From: Klebsiella electrica
GTDB taxonomy: Bacteria; Pseudomonadota; Gammaproteobacteria; Enterobacterales; Enterobacteriaceae
DNA: 64,000 bases
Direction: 5' to 3'
NCBI RefSeq assembly: GCF_006711645.1
Contig: NZ_CP041247.1
Coordinates: forward strand, 682,001 to 746,000
Below, piece after piece: positions 43,622 through 52,956 of the stretch. Both the position numbers and the translations under genes were made by a program. Below the pieces are notes generated by a model. That model did no database searches and was not told the DNA's origin. It was given only the letters and a program-made list of their open reading frames with translations. Each line of letters starts with the position of its first letter. Positions within the stretch are counted from its first letter, which is position 1.

Positions 43622-45778
43622 ATGAAATCACTGCACATTGCCGCCAGCCACGCGCTGGTCTCTCATCTCTCTACCCACCGCCGCGTAGTGGCGCTGGACA
43701 GTACTGATTTTACCGATGTGGCGGCAGTCGTCATTACCGCAGCGGACAGCCGCAGCGGCATCCTCTCTCTGCTGAAACGCAGCGGCTTTAACCTGCCGGT
43801 CTATCTGCTGACCGATAGCGACATGGAAAAGCCAGACGGCGTGACGGCGATGATTGGCGGGAAGGAGCAGGAGTGGCTCGAACTGGAGGCCGCCGCCTGC
43901 AGCTATGAAGAGAATCTGCTCCCGCCGTTCTTCAATACCCTGACGCAGTACGTCGAGATGGACAACAGCACCTTTGCCTGCCCGGGGCATCAGCACGGCG
44001 CGTTCTTTAAAAAACACCCGGCGGGCCGCCAGTTTTTTGACTTCTTTGGCGAGAACGTCTTTCGTGCCGATATGTGCAATGCCGATGTGAAACTTGGGGA
44101 CCTGCTGATCCACGAAGGCTCGGCGAAGCACGCGCAGAAGTTCGCGGCCAGGGTCTTTAATGCCGACAAAACCTATTTTGTCCTCAACGGCACCTCGGCG
44201 GCGAATAAAGTCGTGTGTAATGCGCTGCTGACGCGCGGCGACCTGGTGTTGTTCGACCGCAACAATCACAAATCCAACCACCACGGCGCGCTGATTCAGG
44301 CGGGGGCCACCCCGGTCTATCTCGAAGCGTCGCGAAACCCGTTTGGCTTTATCGGCGGCATCGATAACCACTGTTTTGATGAACACTACTTGCGTAATCT
44401 GATTCGGGAAGTGGCGCCGGAAAAAGCCGATACGCCGCGGCCGTTTCGCCTGGCGGTCATTCAGCTGGGCACCTATGACGGAACGGTCTACAACGCCCGT
44501 CAGGTGGTGGATAAAATCGGCGGCCTGTGCGACTACATTCTGTTTGATTCCGCGTGGGTAGGCTATGAACAGTTTATTCCGATGATGGCCGACTGCTCGC
44601 CGCTGCTGCTGGATCTGAATGAAAACGATCCGGGCATTTTTGTTACCCAGTCGGTGCATAAGCAGCAGGCGGGGTTCTCGCAAACGTCGCAGATCCATAA
44701 AAAAGATAACCACCTGCGCGGCCAGGCGCGATTCTGTCCGCATAAGCGGCTAAATAACGCCTTTATGCTGCATGCTTCTACCAGCCCGTTTTACCCGCTG
44801 TTTGCGGCGCTGGACGTGAACGCTAAAATCCACGAAGGAGAGAGCGGCCGCCGACTGTGGGCGGAGTGCGTGGTGCAGGGGATTGAAGCGCGCAAGGCGA
44901 TTATCGCCAGTTGCAAAATGATTCAGCCGTTTATCCCGCCGGTAGTGGCGGGGCGCCCGTGGCAGGATTATCCTACCGAGACGATTGCCCGCGAGCGGCG
45001 TTTCTTCAGCTTTGAACCGGGCGCCCGCTGGCACGGTTTTGACGGTTATGCCAGCGAGCAGTACTTTGTCGACCCGTGTAAATTGCTGCTGACTACCCCG
45101 GGCATTGATGCCGAAAGCGGCGAATATACCGGGTTTGGTATCCCGGCGACCATTCTGGCGCACTACCTGCGTGAGAACGGCATTGTGCCGGAGAAGTGCG
45201 ATCTGAACTCGATCCTGTTCCTGCTTACGCCGGCCGAGAGTACGGAAAAAATGGCCCGCCTGGTGGCGATGCTGGCGCAGTTTGAACAGCACATCGAAGC
45301 CGACACGCCGCTTGCCGACGTGCTGCCGACTATCTATAACAAATATCCGGTGCGCTATCGCGATTACACCCTCCGCGAGCTGTGCCAGGAGATGCATGAT
45401 CTGTACGTCAGCTTTGACGTGAAGGATCTGCAAAAAGAGATGTTCCGTAAGCACAGTTTCCCGCGCGTGGTGATGAACCCGCAGGATGCCAACCGCGAGT
45501 TTATTCGCGGCAACGTTGAGCTGGTACGGTTAAACGAGGCGGAAGGCCGGGTTGCCGCTGAAGGGGCGCTGCCCTATCCGCCGGGCGTGCTGTGCGTGGT
45601 GCCGGGAGAAATCTGGGGCGGCGCGGTGCTGCGCTATTTCCTGGCGCTGGAAGAGGGCGTCAACATGCTGCCCGGTTTTTCACCCGAGCTGCAGGGGGTC
45701 TATAGCGAGACGGACTCTGACGGCATCAAGCGGCTGTACGGCTATGTCCTGAACCAGGCTGCTGTGCGCCTTTCTTAA
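43622..45778 (+). CDS. speC: Ornithine decarboxylase SpeC
   Basis: 718-residue PLP enzyme converting ornithine to putrescine, first step of polyamine synthesis from ornithine, in the cytoplasm. It has the three-domain layout of group III decarboxylases: wing domain (about 1-110), PLP fold with the Ser-x-His-Lys Schiff-base motif (TQSVHKQQAG), and the C-terminal domain. PLP-binding landmarks CPGHQHGAFF and LNGTSAANK are conserved. ATG 43622 is chosen by homology (MKSLHIAAS); the ORF extends 21 codons upstream. It is the biosynthetic, constitutive type and not the acid-induced SpeF. Confidence 0.95.
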   Translation: MKSLHIAASHALVSHLSTHRRVVALDSTDFTDVAAVVITAADSRSGILSLLKRSGFNLPVYLLTDSDMEKPDGVTAMIGGKEQEWLELEAAACSYEENLLPPFFNTLTQYVEMDNSTFACPGHQHGAFFKKHPAGRQFFDFFGENVFRADMCNADVKLGDLLIHEGSAKHAQKFAARVFNADKTYFVLNGTSAANKVVCNALLTRGDLVLFDRNNHKSNHHGALIQAGATPVYLEASRNPFGFIGGIDNHCFDEHYLRNLIREVAPEKADTPRPFRLAVIQLGTYDGTVYNARQVVDKIGGLCDYILFDSAWVGYEQFIPMMADCSPLLLDLNENDPGIFVTQSVHKQQAGFSQTSQIHKKDNHLRGQARFCPHKRLNNAFMLHASTSPFYPLFAALDVNAKIHEGESGRRLWAECVVQGIEARKAIIASCKMIQPFIPPVVAGRPWQDYPTETIARERRFFSFEPGARWHGFDGYASEQYFVDPCKLLLTTPGIDAESGEYTGFGIPATILAHYLRENGIVPEKCDLNSILFLLTPAESTEKMARLVAMLAQFEQHIEADTPLADVLPTIYNKYPVRYRDYTLRELCQEMHDLYVSFDVKDLQKEMFRKHSFPRVVMNPQDANREFIRGNVELVRLNEAEGRVAAEGALPYPPGVLCVVPGEIWGGAVLRYFLALEEGVNMLPGFSPELQGVYSETDSDGIKRLYGYVLNQAAVRLS

Positions 45779-45784
45779 TACCGG

Positions 45785-45814
45785 CCCCTCTCCCGCGAAG
45801 TGTCGGGAGAGGGG
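45785..45814. terminator. Bidirectional terminator between speC and response regulator
   Basis: 11-base perfect stem CCCCTCTCCCG / CGGGAGAGGGG in the 43-base gap between convergent genes. Confidence 0.6.
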
Positions 45815-45821
45815 CGGCGGC

Positions 45822-46514
45822 TCAGCCCGCGCTATGTCGGTACATTCTGCGCGGATGGCCAATCTTGCCGTATTGCATCTCCACGCTGAGAAAACCGCTC
45901 TCCACGCAGTGTTCCAGATAGCGGCGGGCGGTGGTTTTACTCAGCCCCGTCGTACTCGCGACTTCGTCCACCGAAAAGCAGCGCAGCGTATGGTGGCTAA
46001 AGAGATTTTGCACCCGCGCCAGCGTATTCCCCTCTATGCCTTTGCTGCCGCTATCCTGGCGGTAGTTTTTCGCCTGCAGTTGATACAGGGAATCCACGTT
46101 TTGCTGATCGACAATCTTCCATACCCGCTGCTGTTCAGCAAACTGCATAAAGCGCTCAAGCGACTGGTTCAGACGCTTCCACGATACCGGCTTGAGGATG
46201 TAGTCGAATGCGCCGTTGCGGATAGCCAGGCTACAGGTATCCATATCGCTGGCGGCAGTGATAAAAATGACCGAACAGTGGGTACGTGCCAGCATCGCAT
46301 TATCGATAAGCGTGATTCCTTTTCCGTCCGGCAGGTAGTTATCCAGCAGCACCAGCTGCGGTCGCTTACTCTCAATTTGCGTCTGCGCGTCGGCCAGGGA
46401 TGAGGCAATGCCCACCAGCCGCAGTCCCGGATGTTTGCCAATCAGCTCCGCATGCAGCAGCGCCAGGGCGTGCTCGTCTTCCACGATCAGTACATCGATA
46501 AGTTCATGTTGCAT
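45822..46514 (-). CDS. Citrate-type response regulator (CitB/DpiA family)
   Basis: 230 residues. Receiver domain with acidic patch IVEDEHA (about 10-16), phospho-acceptor Asp in LLDNYLPDGKG and Lys in LKPVSW, and a C-terminal winged helix-turn-helix (VDEVASTTGLSKTTARRYLEHCV). ATG 46514 is chosen because the receiver fold starts there and the ORF before it overlaps the sensor gene. It overlaps the sensor stop by 11 bases. It probably activates the citrate operon to the right and corresponds to the second citrate two-component system (CitYZ) described in K. pneumoniae. Confidence 0.85.
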   Translation of the reverse strand: MQHELIDVLIVEDEHALALLHAELIGKHPGLRLVGIASSLADAQTQIESKRPQLVLLDNYLPDGKGITLIDNAMLARTHCSVIFITAASDMDTCSLAIRNGAFDYILKPVSWKRLNQSLERFMQFAEQQRVWKIVDQQNVDSLYQLQAKNYRQDSGSKGIEGNTLARVQNLFSHHTLRCFSVDEVASTTGLSKTTARRYLEHCVESGFLSVEMQYGKIGHPRRMYRHSAG

Positions 46515-48141
46515 AGTCGGTCTCTTCCAGTTCCCGTTCCGGGCGCCAGGCGGTTCCCGTGGCGGGAATAAACAGTGAAAAAATCGCGCCGCGGGGCATA
46601 TTGTCGGCGACTTCGATCGCCCCGCCAGCCTGGCTGACATAGCTGTCGATCAGGTACAGCCCGATACCGTGGTCGCCGCAGGTTTTGGTGGTGATGCCGC
46701 GTTCAAATATCCGCTCGCGCAAGGCGGGCGTAATGCCGACCCCCCGATCGGCCACTTCGACGATCAGCTCTTGCGCATTCAGCTTGATCAGCACCTCTAC
46801 CGGCTCGTGCGGCAGCGGCGCGCGCTGCGTCGCCTCAATGGCGTTATCCAGCAGGTTGCCGATAATTGAAATCAGCTCTGATTCGGCAAGTTGTCCGAAG
46901 GGTCTTTCCATCCGGCAGGTCGGATCGAAGCTGAGTTGCACCCCTTTTTCGCGGGCGCGGGAGGCCTTGCCTAGCAGCAGACCGCACAGCGTTGGTGAAT
47001 GAAAGCGCGACGAGATAAAGTCCAGCAGCTCCTGGGCATGTTCTGACTGGGCCTGAATAGAGTGGATGGCTTCCTCATAGCGCCCCATATGCAGCAGGCC
47101 GGAGAGGGTGGTCATGCGGTTGAGCTGCTCGTGGCGCATGATGCGCAGATTGTCGACGTAGCGTTTCACCTGGCTGAGCTGGGCGCTGAGGGTGTCTATC
47201 TCATTGCGATCGCGAAAGGTAATCACCCAGCCCTGCAGCGAATCTTCCAGCATGATCCGTACGCGACTGGCGATCACCGTCAGATCGTTGAACCGACAGA
47301 TCTCATCATGCGTGTCCCGTTGCAACATCGTTGGCGGCGAGAAAAAGGGGACGGGGGCGATCACCTGGCCGATCGGCTGTCCGCGTAGCTGTCGGGCGGG
47401 TTGGTTCAGGCCCAGCAGCTTCCGCGCCGCCTGGTTGATCACCTCGATCCGCAAATGGTCATCGATAGCGATCACCCCTTCGTAGATAGACTCCATCATC
47501 GCCTTTTGCTGGCGCACCAGCAGGCCGATTTCACGCGGCTCCAGCGAGAAAATTTGCTTCTTAATGCTGCGGGTGAAAAACCACGAGAACACAAACAGGG
47601 CCACGAGCAGCAAAATGGCAGCGATCAGGATATTGACGGCTTTACTGACGGTGATGGTATCAAGGTAGCTGGTGAGATAGCCCACGGAGACAATACCCAC
47701 CACCTGACCATCTTCACTGAAGACAGGTGCTTTGCTGCGTAGCGAAATCCCCAGACCGCCCTGGCGAATGGTGGTGGTGGTTTCGCCCTTCAGCACCTCC
47801 TCGTTATCGCCGCCGACAAGCAGAGTGCCGACCCGGTCGGCGAAGGCCGAATGAAACAAATGACGGCCCTGGTTATCGCCGACGACAATAAAACTGGCGT
47901 CGCTGCGCGCCGCTATTTTTTGCATAAAATTAGTGATTGCAGGAATATCCTTTCTGGCGATATTTTCGCGTAATACAGGGATGATGGCGATTTCTTCTGC
48001 TTGTATTTTTGCCCGCATGCTCATTTCCATATACAGCTGCTTTTCGACATCAATATAATAATAGCCTCCCAACAGCACCAACAGTACTGAGAAAAAGGCC
48101 GTCAGTGAAATGAACAGCTTTATTTGAAATGACATTTTCAT
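46504..48141 (-). CDS. Citrate-type sensor histidine kinase (CitA/DcuS family)
   Basis: About 545 residues. Topology is TM1 (about 7-27), a periplasmic sensor PAS domain (about 30-165, as in CitA/DcuS), TM2 (about 170-192), a cytoplasmic PAS domain and a kinase core with phospho-acceptor His in RIMRHEQLNRM, N-box NLLDNAIEA and G-box GDHGIGLYLI. An in-frame ATG at 48162 lies seven codons upstream; the exact start is uncertain. It is divergent from the carrier gene citW across a 350-base gap and should sense citrate or a related hydroxycarboxylate. Confidence 0.85.
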   Translation of the reverse strand: MKMSFQIKLFISLTAFFSVLLVLLGGYYYIDVEKQLYMEMSMRAKIQAEEIAIIPVLRENIARKDIPAITNFMQKIAARSDASFIVVGDNQGRHLFHSAFADRVGTLLVGGDNEEVLKGETTTTIRQGGLGISLRSKAPVFSEDGQVVGIVSVGYLTSYLDTITVSKAVNILIAAILLLVALFVFSWFFTRSIKKQIFSLEPREIGLLVRQQKAMMESIYEGVIAIDDHLRIEVINQAARKLLGLNQPARQLRGQPIGQVIAPVPFFSPPTMLQRDTHDEICRFNDLTVIASRVRIMLEDSLQGWVITFRDRNEIDTLSAQLSQVKRYVDNLRIMRHEQLNRMTTLSGLLHMGRYEEAIHSIQAQSEHAQELLDFISSRFHSPTLCGLLLGKASRAREKGVQLSFDPTCRMERPFGQLAESELISIIGNLLDNAIEATQRAPLPHEPVEVLIKLNAQELIVEVADRGVGITPALRERIFERGITTKTCGDHGIGLYLIDSYVSQAGGAIEVADNMPRGAIFSLFIPATGTAWRPERELEETDYAT

Positions 48142-48488
48142 CGCTATCACGCAGGCTATCAATGGAAGTGGCTAATATATCATCTTTTTTCCGGCTGGCA
48201 TCTGCTTTGCCGGAAACTTGTGATCCTTTGCACAAGCGCCCGGCACGCCGAAAATATTGCTGCCGCAGCATATCTTAAATTTACGTTAATAAATGTTATT
48301 CGTTTGTTCATTTTAGAAAATAAACCATAAAAACCACGCTAATAAATAAACTGTGAATCACATAAAATAAAAGAAACCATTAAAACCATAGCCCCCATTA
48401 AAGTTTCGGTTTTAATATGCTGATCCTCACATTAAGTCTGCTTTGGGCACATTAAGCTGCCTGCACAAAATAACCAAGGGGCTTAATT
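48142..48488. promoter_or_regulatory. Divergent citrate promoter region
   Basis: 347 bases, AT-rich, between the sensor gene and the carrier gene. It includes a TGTGA-like half site with imperfect partner (TGTGATCCTTTGCACA at 48219-48234) that may bind CRP, and the direct repeat described below. The carrier gene has a good ribosome-binding site (AAGGGG). Confidence 0.55.
48428..48456 (+). promoter_or_regulatory. Direct repeat upstream of citW, candidate response-regulator site
   Basis: CACATTAAG occurs at 48428-48436 and again at 48448-48456, a 20-base period, i.e. two helical turns, ending about 30 bases before the citW start. This is a plausible paired binding site of the neighbouring response regulator. 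Confidence 0.55.
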
Positions 48489-49850
48489 ATGAGCACGACT
48501 GACGATTCTTTCTCTGTTACTCAGGATCCAATTGATATTCACAAACCTTCGTTCAAAGAGCGCTGGTGGCATATTATGGATAGCTGGAAAGTGGGGATCA
48601 TTCCTTTACCGCTGTTTGTTCTTGCCGGGCTGCTTATCGCCATCGATTGTCTGGGGGGGAAGTTACCGAGCGATATCGTGGTGATGGTTGCCACGCTGGC
48701 GTTTTTTGGTTTTGCCTGCGGCGAGTTCGGTAAACGCCTGCCGATCGTCGGCAAACTCGGCGCGGCGGCGATTTGCGCGACCTTCATCCCTTCGGCGCTG
48801 GTCTACTATGGCCTGCTGCCGGATGTGGTGGTGGAGTCCACCACCAAATTCTACAAATCCACCAATATTCTCTACCTCTACATCTGCTGCATTATTGTCG
48901 GCAGCATCATGAGTATGAACCGCACGGTGCTGATCCAGGGCTTTCTGCGCATCTTCTTCCCGATGCTGTGCGGTGAAATTGTCGGCATGATCGTCGGCAT
49001 GGGCGTGGGGCTGGCACTCGGCCTTGAACCGTTCCAGATCTTCTTCTTCATCATCCTGCCGATCATGGCGGGCGGCGTGGGTGAAGGGGCGATCCCGCTC
49101 TCGATAGGCTATGCGACGTTGCTGCATATGGATCAGGGCGTGGCGCTGGGACGCGTCCTGCCGATGGTGATGCTCGGCGGCCTCACCGCCATTATCATCT
49201 CCGGCTGTCTGAACCAGCTTGGCAAACGCTATCCGCACCTGACCGGTGAAGGCCAGTTGATGCCCAACCGCGCGAATAGCGATGAAACCGCTGCACAGCC
49301 TGCCTCCTCCGGAAAAGTCGACGTCACCACCATCGCCTCCGGCGCGCTGCTGGCGGTACTGCTTTATATGCTGGGGATGCTGGGTCACAAGCTGATTGGT
49401 CTGCCTGCACCGGTTGGCATGCTGTTTATGGCGGTGCTGGTGAAGCTGTTTAACGGCGTCTCCCCGCGCATTCTTGAAGGTTCGCAGGTGGTCTACAAAT
49501 TCTTCCAGACCTCTGTGACCTATCCCATCCTGTTTGCCGTCGGCGTGGCTATCACCCCGTGGCACGAACTGGTCGCCGCTTTCACCGTCAGTAACCTGCT
49601 GGTGATTATCAGCACCGTCTCTGCGCTGGTGGCGACCGGTTTCTTCGTCGGCAAAAAGATTGGCATGCACCCGATTGATGTCGCCATCGTCTCCTGCTGC
49701 CAGAGCGGACAGGGCGGAACCGGCGATGTGGCGATTCTGACCGCCGGCAACCGTATGAGCCTGATGCCGTTCGCCCAGATTGCCACCCGTATCGGCGGTG
49801 CGATTAACGTCTCAATCTCGCTGCTGATTCTGGGCAACTTCCTCGTTTAA
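48489..49850 (+). CDS. citW: 2-hydroxycarboxylate (citrate) transporter, CitW-like
   Basis: 453-residue inner-membrane carrier of the 2-HCT family. The two family re-entrant loop motifs are seen: GGVGEGAIPLS and GGTGDVAILTAG, the latter preceded by SCCQSGQ and followed by the conserved Arg (ATRIGGA) that binds the substrate carboxylate. The family includes CitS (Na+/citrate) and CitW (citrate/acetate exchange in K. pneumoniae). The location next to a citrate lyase operon and a CitAB-like system supports CitW. It starts the operon. Confidence 0.87.
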   Translation: MSTTDDSFSVTQDPIDIHKPSFKERWWHIMDSWKVGIIPLPLFVLAGLLIAIDCLGGKLPSDIVVMVATLAFFGFACGEFGKRLPIVGKLGAAAICATFIPSALVYYGLLPDVVVESTTKFYKSTNILYLYICCIIVGSIMSMNRTVLIQGFLRIFFPMLCGEIVGMIVGMGVGLALGLEPFQIFFFIILPIMAGGVGEGAIPLSIGYATLLHMDQGVALGRVLPMVMLGGLTAIIISGCLNQLGKRYPHLTGEGQLMPNRANSDETAAQPASSGKVDVTTIASGALLAVLLYMLGMLGHKLIGLPAPVGMLFMAVLVKLFNGVSPRILEGSQVVYKFFQTSVTYPILFAVGVAITPWHELVAAFTVSNLLVIISTVSALVATGFFVGKKIGMHPIDVAIVSCCQSGQGGTGDVAILTAGNRMSLMPFAQIATRIGGAINVSISLLILGNFLV

Positions 49851-49867
49851 GTTTTCAGGAAAAAACA

Positions 49868-50731
49868 ATGAAACTCGCAAGCTTTATCTATCAGGGCGTC
49901 CGCAGCTTCGGCATCGTCAAAGCGGAAGGCATCATTGATTTAGGTCGCCGTCTCGGCGACCGCTACAGCGACCTCAAGGCGCTGTTGCAAGGCAACGGGC
50001 TGGCGGAGGCCACCCGTTATCTCCATGACGCGGTGGATGTGCCGATGGAGGCCGTCACCTTCCTGCCGGTGATTGAACAGCCGGAAAAGATCCTCTGCGT
50101 GGGGATGAACTATGCCGATAAGCGCAAAGAGTTCGATCAGCACAACCCGGCGCCGACGCTGTTTGTCCGCTTTGCCGATTCCCAGACGGCGCACAACGCG
50201 CCGGTATTGAAACCGCGCCATTCCCGCGAATTTGACTACGAAGGCGAGCTGGCGGTGATTATCGGCAAAGGCGGCGAGAACATCCGCCGCGAGGAGGCGC
50301 TGCGCCATGTTGCCGGCTACAGCTGCTACATGGATGGCTCCGCACGCGACTGGCAGCACAGCTGGTTTACCGCGGGGAAAAACTGGCGGCAGACCGGCGC
50401 ATTCGGCCCGTGGATGGCGACCGCTGATGAGATCCCGGATCCGCATCAACTGACGATCCGCACCTGGCTGAACGGCCGCATGGTGCAGGATGACAACACC
50501 AGCAGCATGATCCACAAGGTGGCGGAGCTGATCGAGTATATCAGCACCTTCACCCGCTTAAGCCCGGGCGATGTGATCATCACCGGATCGCCGGGTGGGG
50601 TGGGGAAAAAGCGTAACCCGCCGCTGTTTATGCAGGAGGGCGATCGCATCGAGGTTGAGATTGAGCATATTGGCCATCTCAGCAATGTGATCATGGAAGC
50701 GCCAGCCAACCCGCTGACGACGGCACACTGA
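49868..50731 (+). CDS. Fumarylacetoacetate hydrolase (FAH) family protein
   Basis: 287 residues. The FAH catalytic fold is clear: metal-binding Glu residues in YEGELAVIIG, the motif SARDWQ (variant of T-A-R-D-x-Q), and ITGSPGGVG before a C-terminal IEVEIEHIG. FAH-family enzymes decarboxylate or cleave beta-diketo acids. In this operon, between the citrate carrier and citC, it might act on oxaloacetate: several FAH-domain proteins decarboxylate or tautomerise oxaloacetate. This is inference. Confidence 0.82.
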   Translation: MKLASFIYQGVRSFGIVKAEGIIDLGRRLGDRYSDLKALLQGNGLAEATRYLHDAVDVPMEAVTFLPVIEQPEKILCVGMNYADKRKEFDQHNPAPTLFVRFADSQTAHNAPVLKPRHSREFDYEGELAVIIGKGGENIRREEALRHVAGYSCYMDGSARDWQHSWFTAGKNWRQTGAFGPWMATADEIPDPHQLTIRTWLNGRMVQDDNTSSMIHKVAELIEYISTFTRLSPGDVIITGSPGGVGKKRNPPLFMQEGDRIEVEIEHIGHLSNVIMEAPANPLTTAH

Positions 50732-50744
50732 GTAAGGCGTGAAG

Positions 50745-51764
50745 ATGGACTCGCAACCCGCTATCGACTTTCGTTTCACGGAAGTCGCCCAACACCCGGA
50801 ACGTCTGAGCCAGATTCGTTACCTGCTGACGGACAGCGGTCTGGGGATGGACAACGATATTACGCTGTTTGTTGAAGCCTGGTGCGCAAGGCAACTGGTG
50901 GGCTGCGCGGGGCTGGCCGCCAACGTTATCAAATGCGTGGCGGTCGATGAGCGGCTGCGCGGTGTGAATCTCAGCGCGCGGCTGCTGGCGGAAGTGGAAA
51001 ACGTCGCCCTCGCGCGCGGCCATTTTCATCTCTTCCTCTGCACCCGGCCCTGTAATGAGGAGCGCTTTACCCGCAGCGGCTTCTGGCCTGTCGCCCGCAG
51101 TGGCAATAACGCGGTATTGATGGAGAACACGCCGCAGGGCATCGCCCGCTACTGCCGTTCGCTGCGCGCTCTGCGCCGGCCCGGCAAGGATATCGGGGCG
51201 ATTGTCATGAACGCGAATCCGTTCACGCTTGGCCACCGCCATCTGGTGGAACACGCGGCGGCACGCTGCGACTGGCTGCATCTGTTTGTGGTACGCGAAG
51301 ATGCCTCCTTCTTTCCGTTCGCCGCGCGTCTGGAGATGGTACGGGCCGGGGTGGCGCATCTGGCGAATGTCTCCGTACACGAGGGCTCGCAGTACATCAT
51401 CTCGCGTGCCACTTTTCCCGCCTACTTCCTCAAAGAGAGCGGGAAAGTGCAGCAGGCGTGGAGCGAAATCGACGTGCTGATCTTTCGCGACTACATCGCG
51501 CCCGCTCTCGGCATTACCCATCGTTTTATCGGCTCCGAGCCGTTTTGCGATATCACCCGTCAGTACAACCAGACGCTGCATGAACGGCTGGCTGGCAGCA
51601 TCGAGGTGGTGGAGATGCCGCGTATCAAGGCGGCAGGGAGCGCCATTTCGGCCTCGGAAGTCCGCCGTTTACTGAAGACAGAACAGTATTCTCGTATTCG
51701 GGACATTGTCCCGGAATCCACTTTCGCGCATCTCGAAGCGCACTACAGCGCGGAAGTCGCTTAA
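50745..51764 (+). CDS. citC: [Citrate (pro-3S)-lyase] ligase CitC
   Basis: 339 residues. It acetylates the thiol of the citrate lyase prosthetic group with ATP and acetate to activate the enzyme. An N-terminal GNAT-like region (about 1-120) is followed by a nucleotidyltransferase domain with motif NPFTLGHRHLV (H-x-G-H-like) and a C-terminal ISASEVRRLL signature. ATG 50745 is chosen because AAGG lies seven bases upstream; a GTG at 50739 is also in frame. It heads the citCDEFXG block. Confidence 0.92.
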   Translation: MDSQPAIDFRFTEVAQHPERLSQIRYLLTDSGLGMDNDITLFVEAWCARQLVGCAGLAANVIKCVAVDERLRGVNLSARLLAEVENVALARGHFHLFLCTRPCNEERFTRSGFWPVARSGNNAVLMENTPQGIARYCRSLRALRRPGKDIGAIVMNANPFTLGHRHLVEHAAARCDWLHLFVVREDASFFPFAARLEMVRAGVAHLANVSVHEGSQYIISRATFPAYFLKESGKVQQAWSEIDVLIFRDYIAPALGITHRFIGSEPFCDITRQYNQTLHERLAGSIEVVEMPRIKAAGSAISASEVRRLLKTEQYSRIRDIVPESTFAHLEAHYSAEVA

Positions 51765-51780
51765 TTATCAGGAAACTACC

Positions 51781-52071
51781 ATGAAAATTATAAGGGAGGC
51801 GCTGGCCGGTACCCAGGAGTCCAGCGACCTGATGGTGAAAATCGCCCCCGCCGACGGCGAGCTGGAGATTGTCATCCACAGTGAAGTGATAAAGCAGTTT
51901 GGCGAACAGATTCGTCAGGTGGTTGAGGAAACGCTGCGCGCCATGGCGGTGCGGCAGGGATTGATTATCATCGAAGACAAAGGCGCGCTGGATTGCGTCA
52001 TTCGCGCGCGACTGCAAAGCGCGGTGCTGCGCGCCGCCGATGAGCCGCATATCGACTGGAGGACACTGTGA
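51781..52071 (+). CDS. citD: Citrate lyase acyl carrier protein CitD
   Basis: 96-residue gamma subunit. The prosthetic-group attachment site is Ser14 (AGTQES), as known for the K. pneumoniae protein. The ORF extends 25 codons upstream within citC, but the ATG at 51781 gives the canonical start. It overlaps citE (stop TGA shares bases with the citE ATG). Confidence 0.95.
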   Translation: MKIIREALAGTQESSDLMVKIAPADGELEIVIHSEVIKQFGEQIRQVVEETLRAMAVRQGLIIIEDKGALDCVIRARLQSAVLRAADEPHIDWRTL

Positions 52072-52946
52072 TGAACAGGCTCCGTCGTAGCATGTTATTC
52101 CTGCCGGGCGCTAACGCAGCCATGCTTTCTACCGCCTTTATCTATCGTCCGGACTCGATCATGTTCGATCTTGAGGACGCGGTGGCGCTGCGCGAGAAAG
52201 ACAGCGCGCGCCTGCTGGTCTGGCATGCGCTCCAGCACCCGATGTATCAGGATATCGAAACCGTGGTACGCATTAACCCGCTGAGTACGCCGTTTGGCTT
52301 GCTGGATCTGGAAGCCGCCGTACGGGCTGGCGTGGACGTGATCCGATTGCCGAAAACCGATACCCCGGAAGATATCGACGAACTGGAAAGCCACCTGGTG
52401 CGTATCGAGCGCGACTGCGGGCGTGAAGTGGGTTCCACCCGCATCATGGCGGCGATTGAGTCGGCCGTTGGCGTCATTAACGCCGTCGCCATTGCCCGCC
52501 GTTCCCCGCGGCTGATTGGCATTGCGCTGGCGGCCTTTGATTATGTGATGGACATGCAGACCGAACGCAGCGACGGCACCGAACTGTTCTACGCCCGCTG
52601 TGCGGTACTGCATGCCGCGCGGGCAGCCGGTATCGATGCCTTCGACGTGGTGTGGTCAGATGTGAACGACGAAGCCGGATTCCTGCGCGAAGTCGAGTTG
52701 ATCCGCAAGATGGGCTTTAACGGCAAATCGTTGATTAACCCGCGTCAGATTGACCTGCTGCACAATGCGTATGCGCCAACCCGGCAGGAGGTCGAACACG
52801 CGCAGTTAGTGATTGAGGCCGCGCAGGAGGGGGAACGCAATGGCCTGGGTGTGGTCTCGCTCAACGGCAAAATGGTCGACGCCCCGATTATTAACCACGC
52901 ACAGAGAGTGCTGGAACGCGCGGCCGCCTCCGGCGTGCGCCGTTAA
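52071..52946 (+). CDS. citE: Citrate lyase beta subunit CitE
   Basis: 291-residue HpcH/HpaI aldolase-type subunit (citryl-ACP lyase). Motifs include [14 protein letters not shown] at the start, metal ligands in the [14 protein letters not shown] region and FDLEDAVAL. It cleaves citryl-ACP to oxaloacetate and acetyl-ACP. The start is coupled to the citD stop (TGATG) with a GGAGGA box upstream. Confidence 0.95.
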   Translation: MNRLRRSMLFLPGANAAMLSTAFIYRPDSIMFDLEDAVALREKDSARLLVWHALQHPMYQDIETVVRINPLSTPFGLLDLEAAVRAGVDVIRLPKTDTPEDIDELESHLVRIERDCGREVGSTRIMAAIESAVGVINAVAIARRSPRLIGIALAAFDYVMDMQTERSDGTELFYARCAVLHAARAAGIDAFDVVWSDVNDEAGFLREVELIRKMGFNGKSLINPRQIDLLHNAYAPTRQEVEHAQLVIEAAQEGERNGLGVVSLNGKMVDAPIINHAQRVLERAAASGVRR

Positions 52947-52956
52947 GGATAAAACA

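Noticed and set aside
43628..44743. 371-codon minus-strand open frame inside speC
   Set aside because: Antisense shadow of a conserved housekeeping enzyme.
48663..49670. 335-codon minus-strand open frame inside citW
   Set aside because: It is the antisense of a well-conserved transporter gene in GC-rich DNA, and its composition (very rich in His, Gln, Arg) is that of a shadow frame.
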